A DNA stretch of 64,000 bases, from the NCBI RefSeq assembly GCF_001654915.1, contig NZ_LXEQ01000026.1; one strand, 5' to 3'. Both the position numbers and the translations under genes were made by a program. Positions 23,876 to 33,521 of the stretch are shown here, piece by piece. Source of the DNA: Buttiauxella ferragutiae (lineage in GTDB: Bacteria; Pseudomonadota; Gammaproteobacteria; Enterobacterales; Enterobacteriaceae). The notes under the pieces are model-generated. The model was not told the DNA's origin. It ran no database searches and worked only from the letters and a program-made list of their open reading frames with translations. Position 1 is the first letter of the stretch; every line of letters starts with the position of its first letter.

Positions 23876-26800
23876 GTGAGGCGACTGCCCGGCATTCTGC
23901 TGATCACTGGCGCAACGTTGATCGTTATCGTCGCACTGCTGGTGAGTGGTTTGCGGCTGGTTTTGCCGCACCTCGATGCCTGGCGTCCAGCGCTGCTCGA
24001 AAAAATTGAAGCCATGACGGGTACCCCCGTCGATGCCAGCCAGATCCAGGCCAACTGGGAAAACTATGGCCCAACGCTTGATGTCCGCGATATCAAAGCG
24101 GGCTTGAAAGATGGTGGTGAGATGAGCGTGAAACGTGTCACGTTGGCGCTCGATCTCTGGCAAAGTATTTTGCACGCCCGCTGGCAGTTCCGTGACCTCA
24201 CTTTTTACCAATTGCAGGTGCGCACCAATACCCCGTTAAGTCGAAATAAAGGGGATAGCAAACTCGAGCCGGGTAAAATCAGCGATCTCTTTTTACGCCA
24301 GTTCGATCACTTTGATCTTCGCGACAGTTCCCTGAGTTTCCTGACGATTTCCGGCCAGCGCGCCGAACTCGCCATTCCACAACTCACCTGGCTTAACTCC
24401 AAAAACCGTCACCGCGCCGAAGGGCTGGTCAGCTTATCGAGCTTTAACGGCCAACACGGCGTGGCGAAAGTACGCATGGATCTGCGTGACGAAAATGGCT
24501 TATTGAATATCGGTAAAGTCTGGCTACAGGCTGAAAATGTTGATATGAAACCGTGGCTTGGTCGTTGGATGGAAGACAATATCGACTTGCAGACCGCTGA
24601 GTTCACCCTCGAAGCCTGGATGGATATCAAAGCGGGTGATATTTCAGGTGGCAACGTCTGGTTGAAGCAAGGTGGTGCCAGCTGGGCTGGGAAAAACACC
24701 GGGCATCAGATGTCGGTTGATAATTTGATGGCACGTGTCAATCGTTCTGCTGCGGGCTGGGATATTGCCATTCCATCGACCAATATCACCCTTGATGGTA
24801 AAACCTGGCCCAAAGGTTCTTTATCACTGGCGTGGGTTGCTCCGCAAAATGTTGGTGGAAAAGAGAGTACGCGCGGCGATGAGTTACGTGTACGTGCCAC
24901 TAATATGGAGCTGGAAAGCTTCACCGGTTTGTTACCGATTGCAGAGAAGATTTCACCGGATTTCGGTGAAATCTGGAACACGCTGCAACCACGCGGGCAC
25001 ATTGATGTGCTGGCCGTGGATATTCCTCTTCAGCAGACCGAAAACACTCGTATGCAAGGGCGCTGGAAGGACGTTAGCTGGAAGCAATGGAAAATGTTAC
25101 CCGGCGTCGAACACTTCTCGGGGTCGGTCACCGGTGGTGTCGGACACGGGCAGCTTAATGCGCAGGTTATTGACGCCAAAATGCCATACGTGGGCGTATT
25201 CCGTGCCCCGTTGGAAGTTGAACGAGCCGTTGCCACGCTCGAATGGCAGAAGAATGCCGCGGGTTTCCAGCTTGATGGCAAAAACCTGGATGTGAAAGCC
25301 CGTTCTGTCTGGGCTGCGGGTGACTTCCGCTACTATCAGCCGACAGGCGATGAACCCTGGCTGGGGATTTTAGCCGGAATTAGTACGCATAATGGCGGTG
25401 ATGCCTGGCGTTACTTCCCTGAAAACCTGATGGGAAAACAGCTGGTTGATTACCTCAGCGGTGCGATACAAGGAGGTGAGTCCGATAACGCGACGCTAGT
25501 GTATGGCGGCAATCCGCGTCTTTTCCCTTATGTGCATAACGAAGGTCAGTTCCAGGTCTACGTCCCGCTGTATAACGCTAAATTTGCCTTCCAGCCTGAC
25601 TGGCCAGCATTAGACAACTTGAATATTAGTCTGGATTTCATCAATAACGGTTTGTGGATGAAATCGGATGAAGTGAAACTGGGTGGTGTGACCGGGCGTA
25701 ATCTGACGGCAAATATCCCGGATTACAAAAAGCAAAAGCTGTTAGTCGATTCTGACATCACTGGCCCGGGCAGTGCGGTTGGGCCGTATTTCAAAGAAAC
25801 TCCGCTCAAAGATTCTCTGTCTGCTGCACTGGATGAACTCCAGATTGGCGGCGATGTGAATGCTCGCTTACATCTGGATATCCCGCTGAACGGTAAAATG
25901 ACTACCGCTTCGGGCGATGTTCAGCTCAAGAACAATACCTTGTTGATTAAACCGCTCTCCAGCACGTTGAGTAACCTGAGCGGTAAGTTCAGCTTTGTGA
26001 ATGGTGATTTGCAAAGTGAACCGTTAAAAGCCACCTGGTTTAACCAACCGATTGGCATTGATTTCAATACTAAAACGGGCGTGAAAGACTACCAGATTGG
26101 CGTCAATTTGCTGGGCGACTGGCAGCCGACAAAAATGGGTATTATCCCTGAACCCATCAGCAAAGAATTGAGTGGCAATGTCCCGTGGAAAGGCGATGTA
26201 GCGATTACGCTTCCTTATCGCGGAGAACCGAATTACCAGATCAACGTCGCCGCAGACTTGAAAAATGTGAGCAGTCACTTACCTGCTCCTGTCGATAAAT
26301 CAGCGGGGCAAGCGCTACCGTTGAATGTCGCGGTGAAAGGAAATCTCGATAGTTTCGATCTGACGGGTAACTCCGGTGCGAAAAATCATTTCTCCAGCCG
26401 TTGGCTACTGAATAAAAAACTCACTCTTGACCGGGCAATTTGGGCAACCAATAGCCAAACCGTTCCTCCATTACCTGATAACTCCGGCTTAGAACTGGAT
26501 CTTCCGGCGATGGATGGTGCGCAATGGCTGGCGTTGTTTAGCCATGGAGCGGTGGAAAGCGTGGGGAACTCGGCATCATTCCCAACTAACGTCACACTGC
26601 GCACGCCTTCGCTGACGTTTGCTGGCCAGCAATGGAACAACCTGAGTCTGGTTTCCCAGGCCATTACGAATGGCACGCGCGTCGAAGCGCAGGGGCGTGA
26701 AGTGAATGGCTCGTTGACGATACAAAACAATGCACCGTGGCGTGCAGCAATCAAGTATCTCTATTTCAACCCTGACTGGGGTAATAGCAAAGCCAAATCG

Positions 26801-27676
26801 ACCAGTGCTTCACCGTTGGAAGGCAATGAAGCGATTGATTTCCGTGAATGGCCTGATTTACAACTTCGCTGTGGCGAGTGTTGGCTTTGGGGGCAAAAAT
26901 ATGGCCGTATTGACGGTGATTTCGCCGTCAAAGGAAACACGCTACAACTGGAAAACGGGTTAATCGATGCCGGATTTGCAAAGCTTACCGCCAGCGGTGT
27001 GTGGGTGAATAACCCGGCAGAAGAACGCACGTCTTTAAAAGGCAAACTACACGGCAAAAAACTTGATGCTGCGACCAACTTCTTTGGCGTCAAAACGCCG
27101 ATTCAAGGCTCATCGTTTGATGCAGACTATGATTTACACTGGCGTGATAAACCGTGGCAGCCGCAGCTTGCCTCATTAAACGGTATTCTTCATATCAAAT
27201 TAGGCAAAGGGCAAATTGCTGATCTGGGTACAGGCCACGCCGGACAATTGCTGCGTTTAGTCAGTGTCGATGCGTTGATGCGTAAACTGCGTTTCGACTT
27301 CAGCGACACCTTTGGTGAAGGTTTCTACTTTGATTCCATCCGTAGTACCGCCTGGATTAAAGACGGGGTTCTGAACAGCGATGATACGCTGGTGGACGGA
27401 CTGGAAGCCGATATTGGCATGAAAGGCTCGGTCGATTTAGTTCAGCGTCGACTTGATGTTGAAGCTGTTATTGCACCAGAAATTTCTGCCACCGTCGGCG
27501 TGGCAACGGCATTCGTGGTGAACCCCATCATCGGTGCTGCGGTATTCGCCGCCAGCAAAGTGTTAGGGCCGCTATGGAGCAAAATATCTGTACTGCGCTA
27601 CCACATCACAGGATCGGTCGATAAACCGCAAATCAATGAAGTGCTCCGCCAGCCAAGGCTGAAAGAGGCTAAGTGA
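23876..27676 (+). CDS. yhdP: AsmA-like envelope lipid transport protein YhdP
   Basis: A 1266-residue inner-membrane-anchored protein of the AsmA/TamB-like bridge family, which with TamB and YdbH carries phospholipids to the outer membrane. One membrane span is at about residues 6-28, followed by a long repetitive beta-rich periplasmic region and the conserved C-terminal AsmA-type domain (FGEGFYFDSIRSTAWIKDG, then LVDGLEADIGMKG). The start is GTG 23876 with AAGGAGA six bases upstream, giving the exact E. coli length; an earlier TTG at 23840 lacks such a site. Confidence 0.96.
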   Translation: MRRLPGILLITGATLIVIVALLVSGLRLVLPHLDAWRPALLEKIEAMTGTPVDASQIQANWENYGPTLDVRDIKAGLKDGGEMSVKRVTLALDLWQSILHARWQFRDLTFYQLQVRTNTPLSRNKGDSKLEPGKISDLFLRQFDHFDLRDSSLSFLTISGQRAELAIPQLTWLNSKNRHRAEGLVSLSSFNGQHGVAKVRMDLRDENGLLNIGKVWLQAENVDMKPWLGRWMEDNIDLQTAEFTLEAWMDIKAGDISGGNVWLKQGGASWAGKNTGHQMSVDNLMARVNRSAAGWDIAIPSTNITLDGKTWPKGSLSLAWVAPQNVGGKESTRGDELRVRATNMELESFTGLLPIAEKISPDFGEIWNTLQPRGHIDVLAVDIPLQQTENTRMQGRWKDVSWKQWKMLPGVEHFSGSVTGGVGHGQLNAQVIDAKMPYVGVFRAPLEVERAVATLEWQKNAAGFQLDGKNLDVKARSVWAAGDFRYYQPTGDEPWLGILAGISTHNGGDAWRYFPENLMGKQLVDYLSGAIQGGESDNATLVYGGNPRLFPYVHNEGQFQVYVPLYNAKFAFQPDWPALDNLNISLDFINNGLWMKSDEVKLGGVTGRNLTANIPDYKKQKLLVDSDITGPGSAVGPYFKETPLKDSLSAALDELQIGGDVNARLHLDIPLNGKMTTASGDVQLKNNTLLIKPLSSTLSNLSGKFSFVNGDLQSEPLKATWFNQPIGIDFNTKTGVKDYQIGVNLLGDWQPTKMGIIPEPISKELSGNVPWKGDVAITLPYRGEPNYQINVAADLKNVSSHLPAPVDKSAGQALPLNVAVKGNLDSFDLTGNSGAKNHFSSRWLLNKKLTLDRAIWATNSQTVPPLPDNSGLELDLPAMDGAQWLALFSHGAVESVGNSASFPTNVTLRTPSLTFAGQQWNNLSLVSQAITNGTRVEAQGREVNGSLTIQNNAPWRAAIKYLYFNPDWGNSKAKSTSASPLEGNEAIDFREWPDLQLRCGECWLWGQKYGRIDGDFAVKGNTLQLENGLIDAGFAKLTASGVWVNNPAEERTSLKGKLHGKKLDAATNFFGVKTPIQGSSFDADYDLHWRDKPWQPQLASLNGILHIKLGKGQIADLGTGHAGQLLRLVSVDALMRKLRFDFSDTFGEGFYFDSIRSTAWIKDGVLNSDDTLVDGLEADIGMKGSVDLVQRRLDVEAVIAPEISATVGVATAFVVNPIIGAAVFAASKVLGPLWSKISVLRYHITGSVDKPQINEVLRQPRLKEAK

Positions 27677-27760
27677 TTTGACGTGCGCGGTTAATTGCCG
27701 CAAGCTCAATAGATATGCCTTTAGGGCACCCAACTTGTTTGTAAAAAGAGTAGCGAAACG

Positions 27761-29206
27761 ATGAGTCTGAACCTGGTAAGTGAGCAGTTGCTGTCTGCGA
27801 ATGGCTTAACCCATCAAGATCTGTTTTCCATTTTGGGACAATTGTCCGAGCGCCGACTCGACTACGGAGATCTCTATTTCCAGTCCAGTTATCACGAATC
27901 CTGGGTGCTGGAAGATCGCATCATTAAAGATGGTTCTTACAACATCGATCAGGGTGTTGGCGTGCGCGCCGTGAGCGGCGAGAAAACCGGTTTTGCCTAT
28001 GCCGACCAGGTCAGCTTGTTGGCGCTGGAACAAAGTGCTCATGCCGCACGAAGCATCGTGCAGGAAAAAGGGAATGGCCGGGTTCAAACATTAGGTGCCG
28101 TGCAGCATAGCGCGCTCTATACCAGTGCCGACCCTCTGCAAAGCATGACGCGTGAAGAGAAACTCGACATCCTGAAACGCGTTGATAGCGTTGCCCGTGC
28201 GGCAGACGCCCGCGTCCAGGAAGTGACTGCCAGCCTGACGGGCGTTTATGAATTGATTCTGGTCGCGGCAACTGACGGGACTCTGGCGGCTGACGTTCGC
28301 CCGCTAGTGCGCTTGTCTGTCAGCGTTCAGGTTGAAGATAACGGCAAACGCGAGCGCGGCTCAAGTGGCGGCGGCGGTCGTTTCGGTTATGAATATTTCC
28401 TCGAAACCGTTGATGGTGAAGTTCGTGCAGATGCCTGGGCGAAAGAAGCAGTGCGTATGGCTTTAGTGACCCTTTCTGCGGTGGCAGCACCAGCAGGCAT
28501 GTTCCCGGTAGTGCTTGGCGCGGGCTGGCCAGGTGTTTTGCTGCATGAAGCGGTGGGGCACGGTCTTGAAGGTGATTTTAACCGTCGTGGCACTTCCGTG
28601 TTCAGTGGCCAGATAGGCCAATTGGTTGCTTCAGAATTGTGTACTGTTGTCGATGACGGCACCATGGCGAACCGCCGTGGCTCTGTTGCAATTGACGATG
28701 AAGGTGTGCCTGGCCAATACAACGTATTGATCGAAAACGGTGTGCTGAAAGGCTACATGCAGGACAAACTCAATGCTCGTCTGATGGGCGTTGCGCCAAC
28801 CGGTAATGGCCGTCGTGAATCTTACGCGCACCTGCCGATGCCACGCATGACCAATACCTACATGCTGGCGGGAAAATCGACTCCACAAGAGATTATCGAA
28901 TCGGTTGAATACGGGATCTACGCTCCGAACTTTGGCGGCGGGCAAGTGGATATCACCTCCGGCAAGTTTGTGTTCTCAACTTCTGAAGCGTATCTCATCG
29001 AAAATGGCAAAGTGACCAAACCAGTGAAAGGCGCAACGCTGATTGGTTCCGGTATTGAAACTATGCAGCAGATTTCTATGGTCGGTAACGATCTGGCGCT
29101 GGATAACGGTGTCGGTGTCTGCGGCAAAGAGGGGCAGAGCCTGCCTGTCGGTGTCGGCCAGCCAACGCTCAAAGTCGATAACCTGACGGTTGGCGGCACA
29201 GCGTAA
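27761..29206 (+). CDS. tldD: Metalloprotease subunit TldD
   Basis: A 481-residue subunit of the TldD/TldE (PmbA) zinc protease, known for maturing microcin B17 and degrading the CcdA antitoxin and peptides. The zinc-binding HEAVGHGLEGD motif is near residue 263, and the catalytic C-terminal region with GAVGSGIETM-like and NFGGGQVDITSGKF sequences is intact. It stands 84 bases after yhdP. A terminator immediately follows. Confidence 0.96.
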   Translation: MSLNLVSEQLLSANGLTHQDLFSILGQLSERRLDYGDLYFQSSYHESWVLEDRIIKDGSYNIDQGVGVRAVSGEKTGFAYADQVSLLALEQSAHAARSIVQEKGNGRVQTLGAVQHSALYTSADPLQSMTREEKLDILKRVDSVARAADARVQEVTASLTGVYELILVAATDGTLAADVRPLVRLSVSVQVEDNGKRERGSSGGGGRFGYEYFLETVDGEVRADAWAKEAVRMALVTLSAVAAPAGMFPVVLGAGWPGVLLHEAVGHGLEGDFNRRGTSVFSGQIGQLVASELCTVVDDGTMANRRGSVAIDDEGVPGQYNVLIENGVLKGYMQDKLNARLMGVAPTGNGRRESYAHLPMPRMTNTYMLAGKSTPQEIIESVEYGIYAPNFGGGQVDITSGKFVFSTSEAYLIENGKVTKPVKGATLIGSGIETMQQISMVGNDLALDNGVGVCGKEGQSLPVGVGQPTLKVDNLTVGGTA

Positions 29207-29213
29207 AACAATG

Positions 29214-29240
29214 ACAGCCGGGTTTACTCCCGGCTGTTTT
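29214..29240 (+). terminator. tldD terminator, shared with the aaeR end
   Basis: ACAGCCGGG-TTTACT-CCCGGCTGT followed by TTTC lies seven bases after tldD. The aaeR stop codon (minus strand, 29224-29226) sits in the loop, so the convergent genes overlap the same structure. Confidence 0.9.
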
Positions 29241-30171
29241 CTATCGCACGTCCTTTCTTATCTCGTACCCCTTGATAGAGGTGCGAAACCTTCACGAAAT
29301 ATTCAGTCAGGTAGTTAATGCAGACCTGTACTTTCAACGGCAACTTATCTTTTTCCGTATACAACGCGTATACCGGACGCGGGTCGGATTGATAACTCGG
29401 CAGTAAGATCTCAAGCGTTCCGTCATTGATCTCATCGATCACCCACATCAACGGGACATAAGCGATACCAGCCCCCACTTTTAGCCAGCGACTTAATGTC
29501 ATGGGATCATTGGTCACGAAGCGCCCTTGCGGGATCATCCGCGTCGTCAGCCCTTCAGGTGCTATCAACTCGAATTCATTATGCGGACGAATGCTGTATT
29601 CCAGCCACGAGTGACTGGCAAGATCGGCCGGCTTTTCCGGCGTGCCATTTTGCTGGAGATAACTTTTGGCGGCGCAAATCACCATCGGCATCGATCCGAG
29701 CCGTGTCGAGAACAGACTGGAATCCTGTAAAGCACCTACACGAATCACTACGTCCAGACCATCAGCGATCAGGTCGGGCGCGGGAATGCCTGTCACCAGA
29801 TTAACCGTTAACTCGGGGTACTCTTTGAGCATCTCGGCGGTCATGGACGCGAGGACATTTTGTGCCATAGTTGAAGAACTGCCGATACGCAGCGTACCAA
29901 TTGGCGTGTTGTTAAAAGCGTAGAGTTGCTCATGCACCTCTTGCGCTTCGTGCAGCATCTTGCGGCAGCCGAGGTAGTAGATTTTACCGGCCTCAGTCAG
30001 CCCGATGCTACGCGTGCTGCGGTTTAACAGCTTTACCTGTAACTCATCTTCAAGTTTGGAAACGGTTTGGCTGATGGACGATACGCTCATTTCCAGCTGC
30101 CTGGCCGTTGCGGTAAAAGAGCCAAGCTCGACCACTTTGGCAAACACCGACATGCGTTTAAGTCTTTCCAT
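29224..30171 (-). CDS. aaeR: LysR-type regulator of the aae efflux operon
   Basis: A 315-residue LysR-family activator expected to switch on aaeXAB in response to aromatic carboxylic acids such as p-hydroxybenzoate. The N-terminal helix-turn-helix is at about residues 15-60 (GSFTATARQLEMSVSSISQTVSKLED), and the effector domain starts GTLRIGSSSTMAQN. It is divergently transcribed from aaeX across 159 bases and convergent with tldD, the same order as E. coli. Confidence 0.95.
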   Translation of the reverse strand: MERLKRMSVFAKVVELGSFTATARQLEMSVSSISQTVSKLEDELQVKLLNRSTRSIGLTEAGKIYYLGCRKMLHEAQEVHEQLYAFNNTPIGTLRIGSSSTMAQNVLASMTAEMLKEYPELTVNLVTGIPAPDLIADGLDVVIRVGALQDSSLFSTRLGSMPMVICAAKSYLQQNGTPEKPADLASHSWLEYSIRPHNEFELIAPEGLTTRMIPQGRFVTNDPMTLSRWLKVGAGIAYVPLMWVIDEINDGTLEILLPSYQSDPRPVYALYTEKDKLPLKVQVCINYLTEYFVKVSHLYQGVRDKKGRAIENSRE

Positions 30172-30186
30172 TGTTCACTCTGGCTT

Positions 30187-30208
30187 AAAAGTGATTTAGA
30201 TCACACAT
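30187..30208. promoter_or_regulatory. CRP-like site between aaeR and aaeX
   Basis: AAAAGTGATTTAGATCACACAT contains GTGAT-TTAG-ATCAC, a near-perfect CRP half-site pair. It is 16 bases from the aaeR start, where binding might block aaeR or support aaeXAB; the latter start lies 120 bases away. Confidence 0.6.
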
Positions 30209-30330
30209 TATAGATAACCCGCTAACAATTACGTTAATATATTATTACTAACACCACCCGTATCAGTCGTTAGCGCAGCATTTCTGGCAGCTCCTGGGTT
30301 GGTGTCTTCCGAATTTTCTGCAAGGTTAAC

Positions 30331-30534
30331 ATGAGTCTATTTCCCGTTATCGTGATATTCGGTCTTTCTTTTCCGCCGATATTCTTCGAGCTAATTCTTT
30401 CGCTGGCGCTGTTCTGGTTGGTTCGCCGTCTGCTGACTCCGACGGGGATTTATGATTTTGTCTGGCACCCGGCATTATTTAATACAGCGCTTTATTGCTG
30501 CCTGTTTTATCTAATCTCGCGCCTGTTTGTTTGA
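30331..30534 (+). CDS. aaeX: Small membrane protein AaeX
   Basis: A 67-residue inner-membrane protein (DUF1656) with two hydrophobic spans (about residues 5-28 and 46-64). It is the first gene of aaeXAB; its role is unknown and it is not needed for efflux in E. coli. AAGG lies just upstream of the ATG. It ends seven bases before the aaeA GTG. Confidence 0.94.
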   Translation: MSLFPVIVIFGLSFPPIFFELILSLALFWLVRRLLTPTGIYDFVWHPALFNTALYCCLFYLISRLFV

Positions 30535-30541
30535 GGTTGAT

Positions 30542-31474
30542 GTGAAAGCACTTACAAGAAAAATGACCCGCACGGCCATCACACTGATTTTGGTGCTGCT
30601 GGCTTTCATCGCTATCTTCCGTGCCTGGGTGTTTTATACCGAATCCCCGTGGACGCGTGATGCCCGCTTCACCGCAGATGTTGTCGCGATTGCTCCGGAC
30701 GTATCGGGTTTAATCACTGACGTTAAAGTCCATGACAACCAACTGGTAAAGAAAGATCAGATTCTCTTCACCATCGATCAGCCACGTTATCAGAAAGCCC
30801 TGGAGCAAGCCCAGGCCGATGTCGCTTATTACCAGGTTTTGGCCGGGGAGAAACGCCGTGAAGCTGGGCGTCGTAATTCACTGGGCACCCAGGCGATGTC
30901 ACGGGAAGAAATTGACCAATCTAACAACGTGCTACAAACCGTTCTGCATCAATTAGCAAAATCCGAAGCAACCCGTGATTTGGCTGCATTGGATTTGCAA
31001 CGCACGATTATCCGCGCGCCTGCTGATGGTTGGATAACCAACCTGAATGTCTACTCTGGCGAGTTTATTACCCGTGGTTCCACGGCGGTAGCGTTGGTAA
31101 AACAGGGTAGTTTCTACATTCTGGCCTACATGGAAGAGACCAAGCTTGACGGTATTCGCCCAGGTTTCCGGGTACAAATCACGCCACTGGGCAGTAATCG
31201 CGTATTACGCGGCACGGTTGATAGCATTTCTGCCGGGGTGACTAACGCCAGCAGTACCAAAGATGCAAAAGGGATGGCGACGGTTGATTCAAACCTGGAA
31301 TGGGTGCGTTTGGCACAGCGTGTGCCCGTGAGAATTCGTCTTGATGATCAGCAAGCTAACCTTTTCCCGGCGGGAACCACGGCCACGGTTGTTGTGACTG
31401 GCGATAAAGACAGAGATATCAACCACGATTCGGTATTCATTAAATTCATGCATCGTTTGCGTGAGTTCGGTTAA
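30542..31474 (+). CDS. aaeA: p-Hydroxybenzoic acid efflux pump, membrane fusion subunit AaeA
   Basis: A 310-residue membrane fusion protein of the HlyD/EmrA type that links AaeB to the cell exterior. One membrane span is at about residues 12-30; the lipoyl half-motifs are PDVSGLITDVKVHDNQLVKK and IIRAPADGWITNLNVY, separated by a helical hairpin. The start is GTG 30542 with GAGG upstream, matching the E. coli length. An upstream ATG in aaeX gives five extra residues with no ribosome site. Confidence 0.95.
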   Translation: MKALTRKMTRTAITLILVLLAFIAIFRAWVFYTESPWTRDARFTADVVAIAPDVSGLITDVKVHDNQLVKKDQILFTIDQPRYQKALEQAQADVAYYQVLAGEKRREAGRRNSLGTQAMSREEIDQSNNVLQTVLHQLAKSEATRDLAALDLQRTIIRAPADGWITNLNVYSGEFITRGSTAVALVKQGSFYILAYMEETKLDGIRPGFRVQITPLGSNRVLRGTVDSISAGVTNASSTKDAKGMATVDSNLEWVRLAQRVPVRIRLDDQQANLFPAGTTATVVVTGDKDRDINHDSVFIKFMHRLREFG

Positions 31475-31486
31475 GCGTAGGTCGAT

Positions 31487-33448
31487 ATGTATTTTATCTC
31501 GCGATTACATTTACGCTTTGCCTTCAAGTTGGCATTCGCCATTGTGTTGGCGGTGTTTGTTGGTTTCCATTTTCAACTGGAAACTCCGCGCTGGGCGGTG
31601 CTAACTGCGGCGATTGTAGCGGCTGGCCCGGCGTTTGCGGCTGGCGGTGAACCCTATTCAGGGGCGATTCGTTATCGCGGAATGCTGCGTATCATCGGTA
31701 CTTTTATTGGCTGTATTGCCGCGCTGTTAATCATCACTTCAATGATTCGTGCACCTGTTGTGATGCTGTTGGTATGCTGTATTTGGGCTGGTTTTTGTAC
31801 CTGGATTTCCTCGCTGGTTAAAGTTGAAAATTCCTACGCCTGGGGGCTTTCTGGCTACACGGCGTTAATCATTGTTATCACCATTCAAGCCAACCCGCTT
31901 GTCACCCCACAATTTGCGGTCGAGCGGTGTAGTGAGATTGTGATTGGTATTGTTTGCGCGATTCTTGCCGATTTAATTTTTTCCCCGCGTTCCATTAAGC
32001 AAGAAATTGATCGTGAGGTGGATAACCTGCTGGTGGACCACTATCGCCTGATGCAGTTGTGTATTGCTCATGGTGACAAAGAGGAAGTTGATAAGGCCTG
32101 GAGTGGCCTGGTGCGCCGCACTACCGCTCTGGAAGGGATGCGCGGGAATCTCAATATTGAATCCTCACGCTGGAATCGTGCTAATCGCCGCCTGAAAGCG
32201 ATCAACTCGCTCTCGCTAACGCTTATCACCCAGGCTTGCGAAACATTTCTGATTCAAAACACGCGTCCGGAATACATGACTCCAGAATTCCGTATGTTGT
32301 TTGAGTTACCTGTAGAAACCGCTGCTGATGTTCATAAGCAGGTGAAAGTTATCCGCAGAGCCATTTCATACACCGGCGATAAAAATACACCCGCCACAAT
32401 AAGCAGTTGGGTAGGCGCGTTCAGCCGCTATCTGTTGCTAAAACGTGGCGTTATCAGCAACACCCGTATTAGCGCGGTGGAAGAAGAGGTTTTGACCCAG
32501 GAAGTGGTCATCAAAGTGCAGTCTGCAGAAGGGCATCACGCGATGATAAACTTCTGGCGTACCACGATTTCCTGCATTCTTGGCTGCTTATTTTGGTTAT
32601 GGACGGGCTGGACATCGGGCAGCGGTGCGATGGTTATGATTGCCGTTGTGACGTCGCTGGCGATGCGTTTACCCAATCCGCGCATGGTGGCGATTGATTT
32701 TCTGTACGGTACCATTGCCGCTTTGCCGCTCGGTGCGTTCTATTTTTTAGTGGTGATTCCGTCGACTCAGCAAAGTATGTTGCTGCTGTGCATCAGCCTT
32801 GCATTGCTGGGTTTCTTTATGGGCATTGAAGTACAAAAGCGCCGCTTAGGGTCGATGGGGGCATTGGCAAGTACCATCAATATTATCGTTTTAGATAACC
32901 CAATGACGTTTCATTTCAGCTCGTTTTTGGACAGCGCATTGGGGCAAATAGTGGGTTGTTTCCTGGCGATGATGGTTATCTTGCTTATCCGCGATAATTC
33001 AAAAGAGCGCACGGGCCGCACGCTGCTTAATCAATTTGTTTCTGCGGCAGTTTCTGCGCTGACCACCAACAAAGCGCGCCGTAAAGAAAACCATCTGCCA
33101 GCGCTCTATCAGCAGCTTTTCTTACTGCTCAATATGTTCCCGGGTGATATCGATCGTTACCGCCTGGCGCTGACATTGATTATCGCGCACCAGCGATTAC
33201 GTGATGCACCGATCCCGGTGAATGATGATCTCTCAGCATTCCATCGCCAGTTGCGAAACACGGCTGATAAGCTTACTTCGGCATCAAGTGATGATAAAAA
33301 ACAGCGCTACTTCAAACAATTATTGGAGGAGCTGGATATTTACCAGGAGAAATTGCGTGTTTGGGAGGCGCCGCTACAAGTCACCGAACCGGTGAAACGG
33401 CTGGCGCATGTGTTGCATAAATACCAGCATGCCCTGATAAATGCCTAA
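31487..33448 (+). CDS. aaeB: p-Hydroxybenzoic acid efflux pump, transport subunit AaeB
   Basis: A 653-residue inner-membrane protein of the aromatic acid exporter (FUSC-like) family. Two blocks of hydrophobic spans (about residues 10-160 and 355-500) flank cytoplasmic regions. It exports aromatic carboxylic acids together with AaeA, acting as a metabolic relief valve. It is 12 bases after aaeA and the last gene of the operon before a terminator. Confidence 0.95.
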   Translation: MYFISRLHLRFAFKLAFAIVLAVFVGFHFQLETPRWAVLTAAIVAAGPAFAAGGEPYSGAIRYRGMLRIIGTFIGCIAALLIITSMIRAPVVMLLVCCIWAGFCTWISSLVKVENSYAWGLSGYTALIIVITIQANPLVTPQFAVERCSEIVIGIVCAILADLIFSPRSIKQEIDREVDNLLVDHYRLMQLCIAHGDKEEVDKAWSGLVRRTTALEGMRGNLNIESSRWNRANRRLKAINSLSLTLITQACETFLIQNTRPEYMTPEFRMLFELPVETAADVHKQVKVIRRAISYTGDKNTPATISSWVGAFSRYLLLKRGVISNTRISAVEEEVLTQEVVIKVQSAEGHHAMINFWRTTISCILGCLFWLWTGWTSGSGAMVMIAVVTSLAMRLPNPRMVAIDFLYGTIAALPLGAFYFLVVIPSTQQSMLLLCISLALLGFFMGIEVQKRRLGSMGALASTINIIVLDNPMTFHFSSFLDSALGQIVGCFLAMMVILLIRDNSKERTGRTLLNQFVSAAVSALTTNKARRKENHLPALYQQLFLLLNMFPGDIDRYRLALTLIIAHQRLRDAPIPVNDDLSAFHRQLRNTADKLTSASSDDKKQRYFKQLLEELDIYQEKLRVWEAPLQVTEPVKRLAHVLHKYQHALINA

Positions 33449-33452
33449 CCCG

Positions 33453-33478
33453 AGCCGACGCCTGCGTCGGCTTTTTTG
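33453..33478 (+). terminator. aaeXAB terminator
   Basis: AGCCGACG-CCTG-CGTCGGCT followed by TTTTTTG, five bases after aaeB. Confidence 0.93.
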
Positions 33479-33521
33479 TATCTATACTTATTGGATGCGC
33501 AATTCATAACGGGAGAAAATT

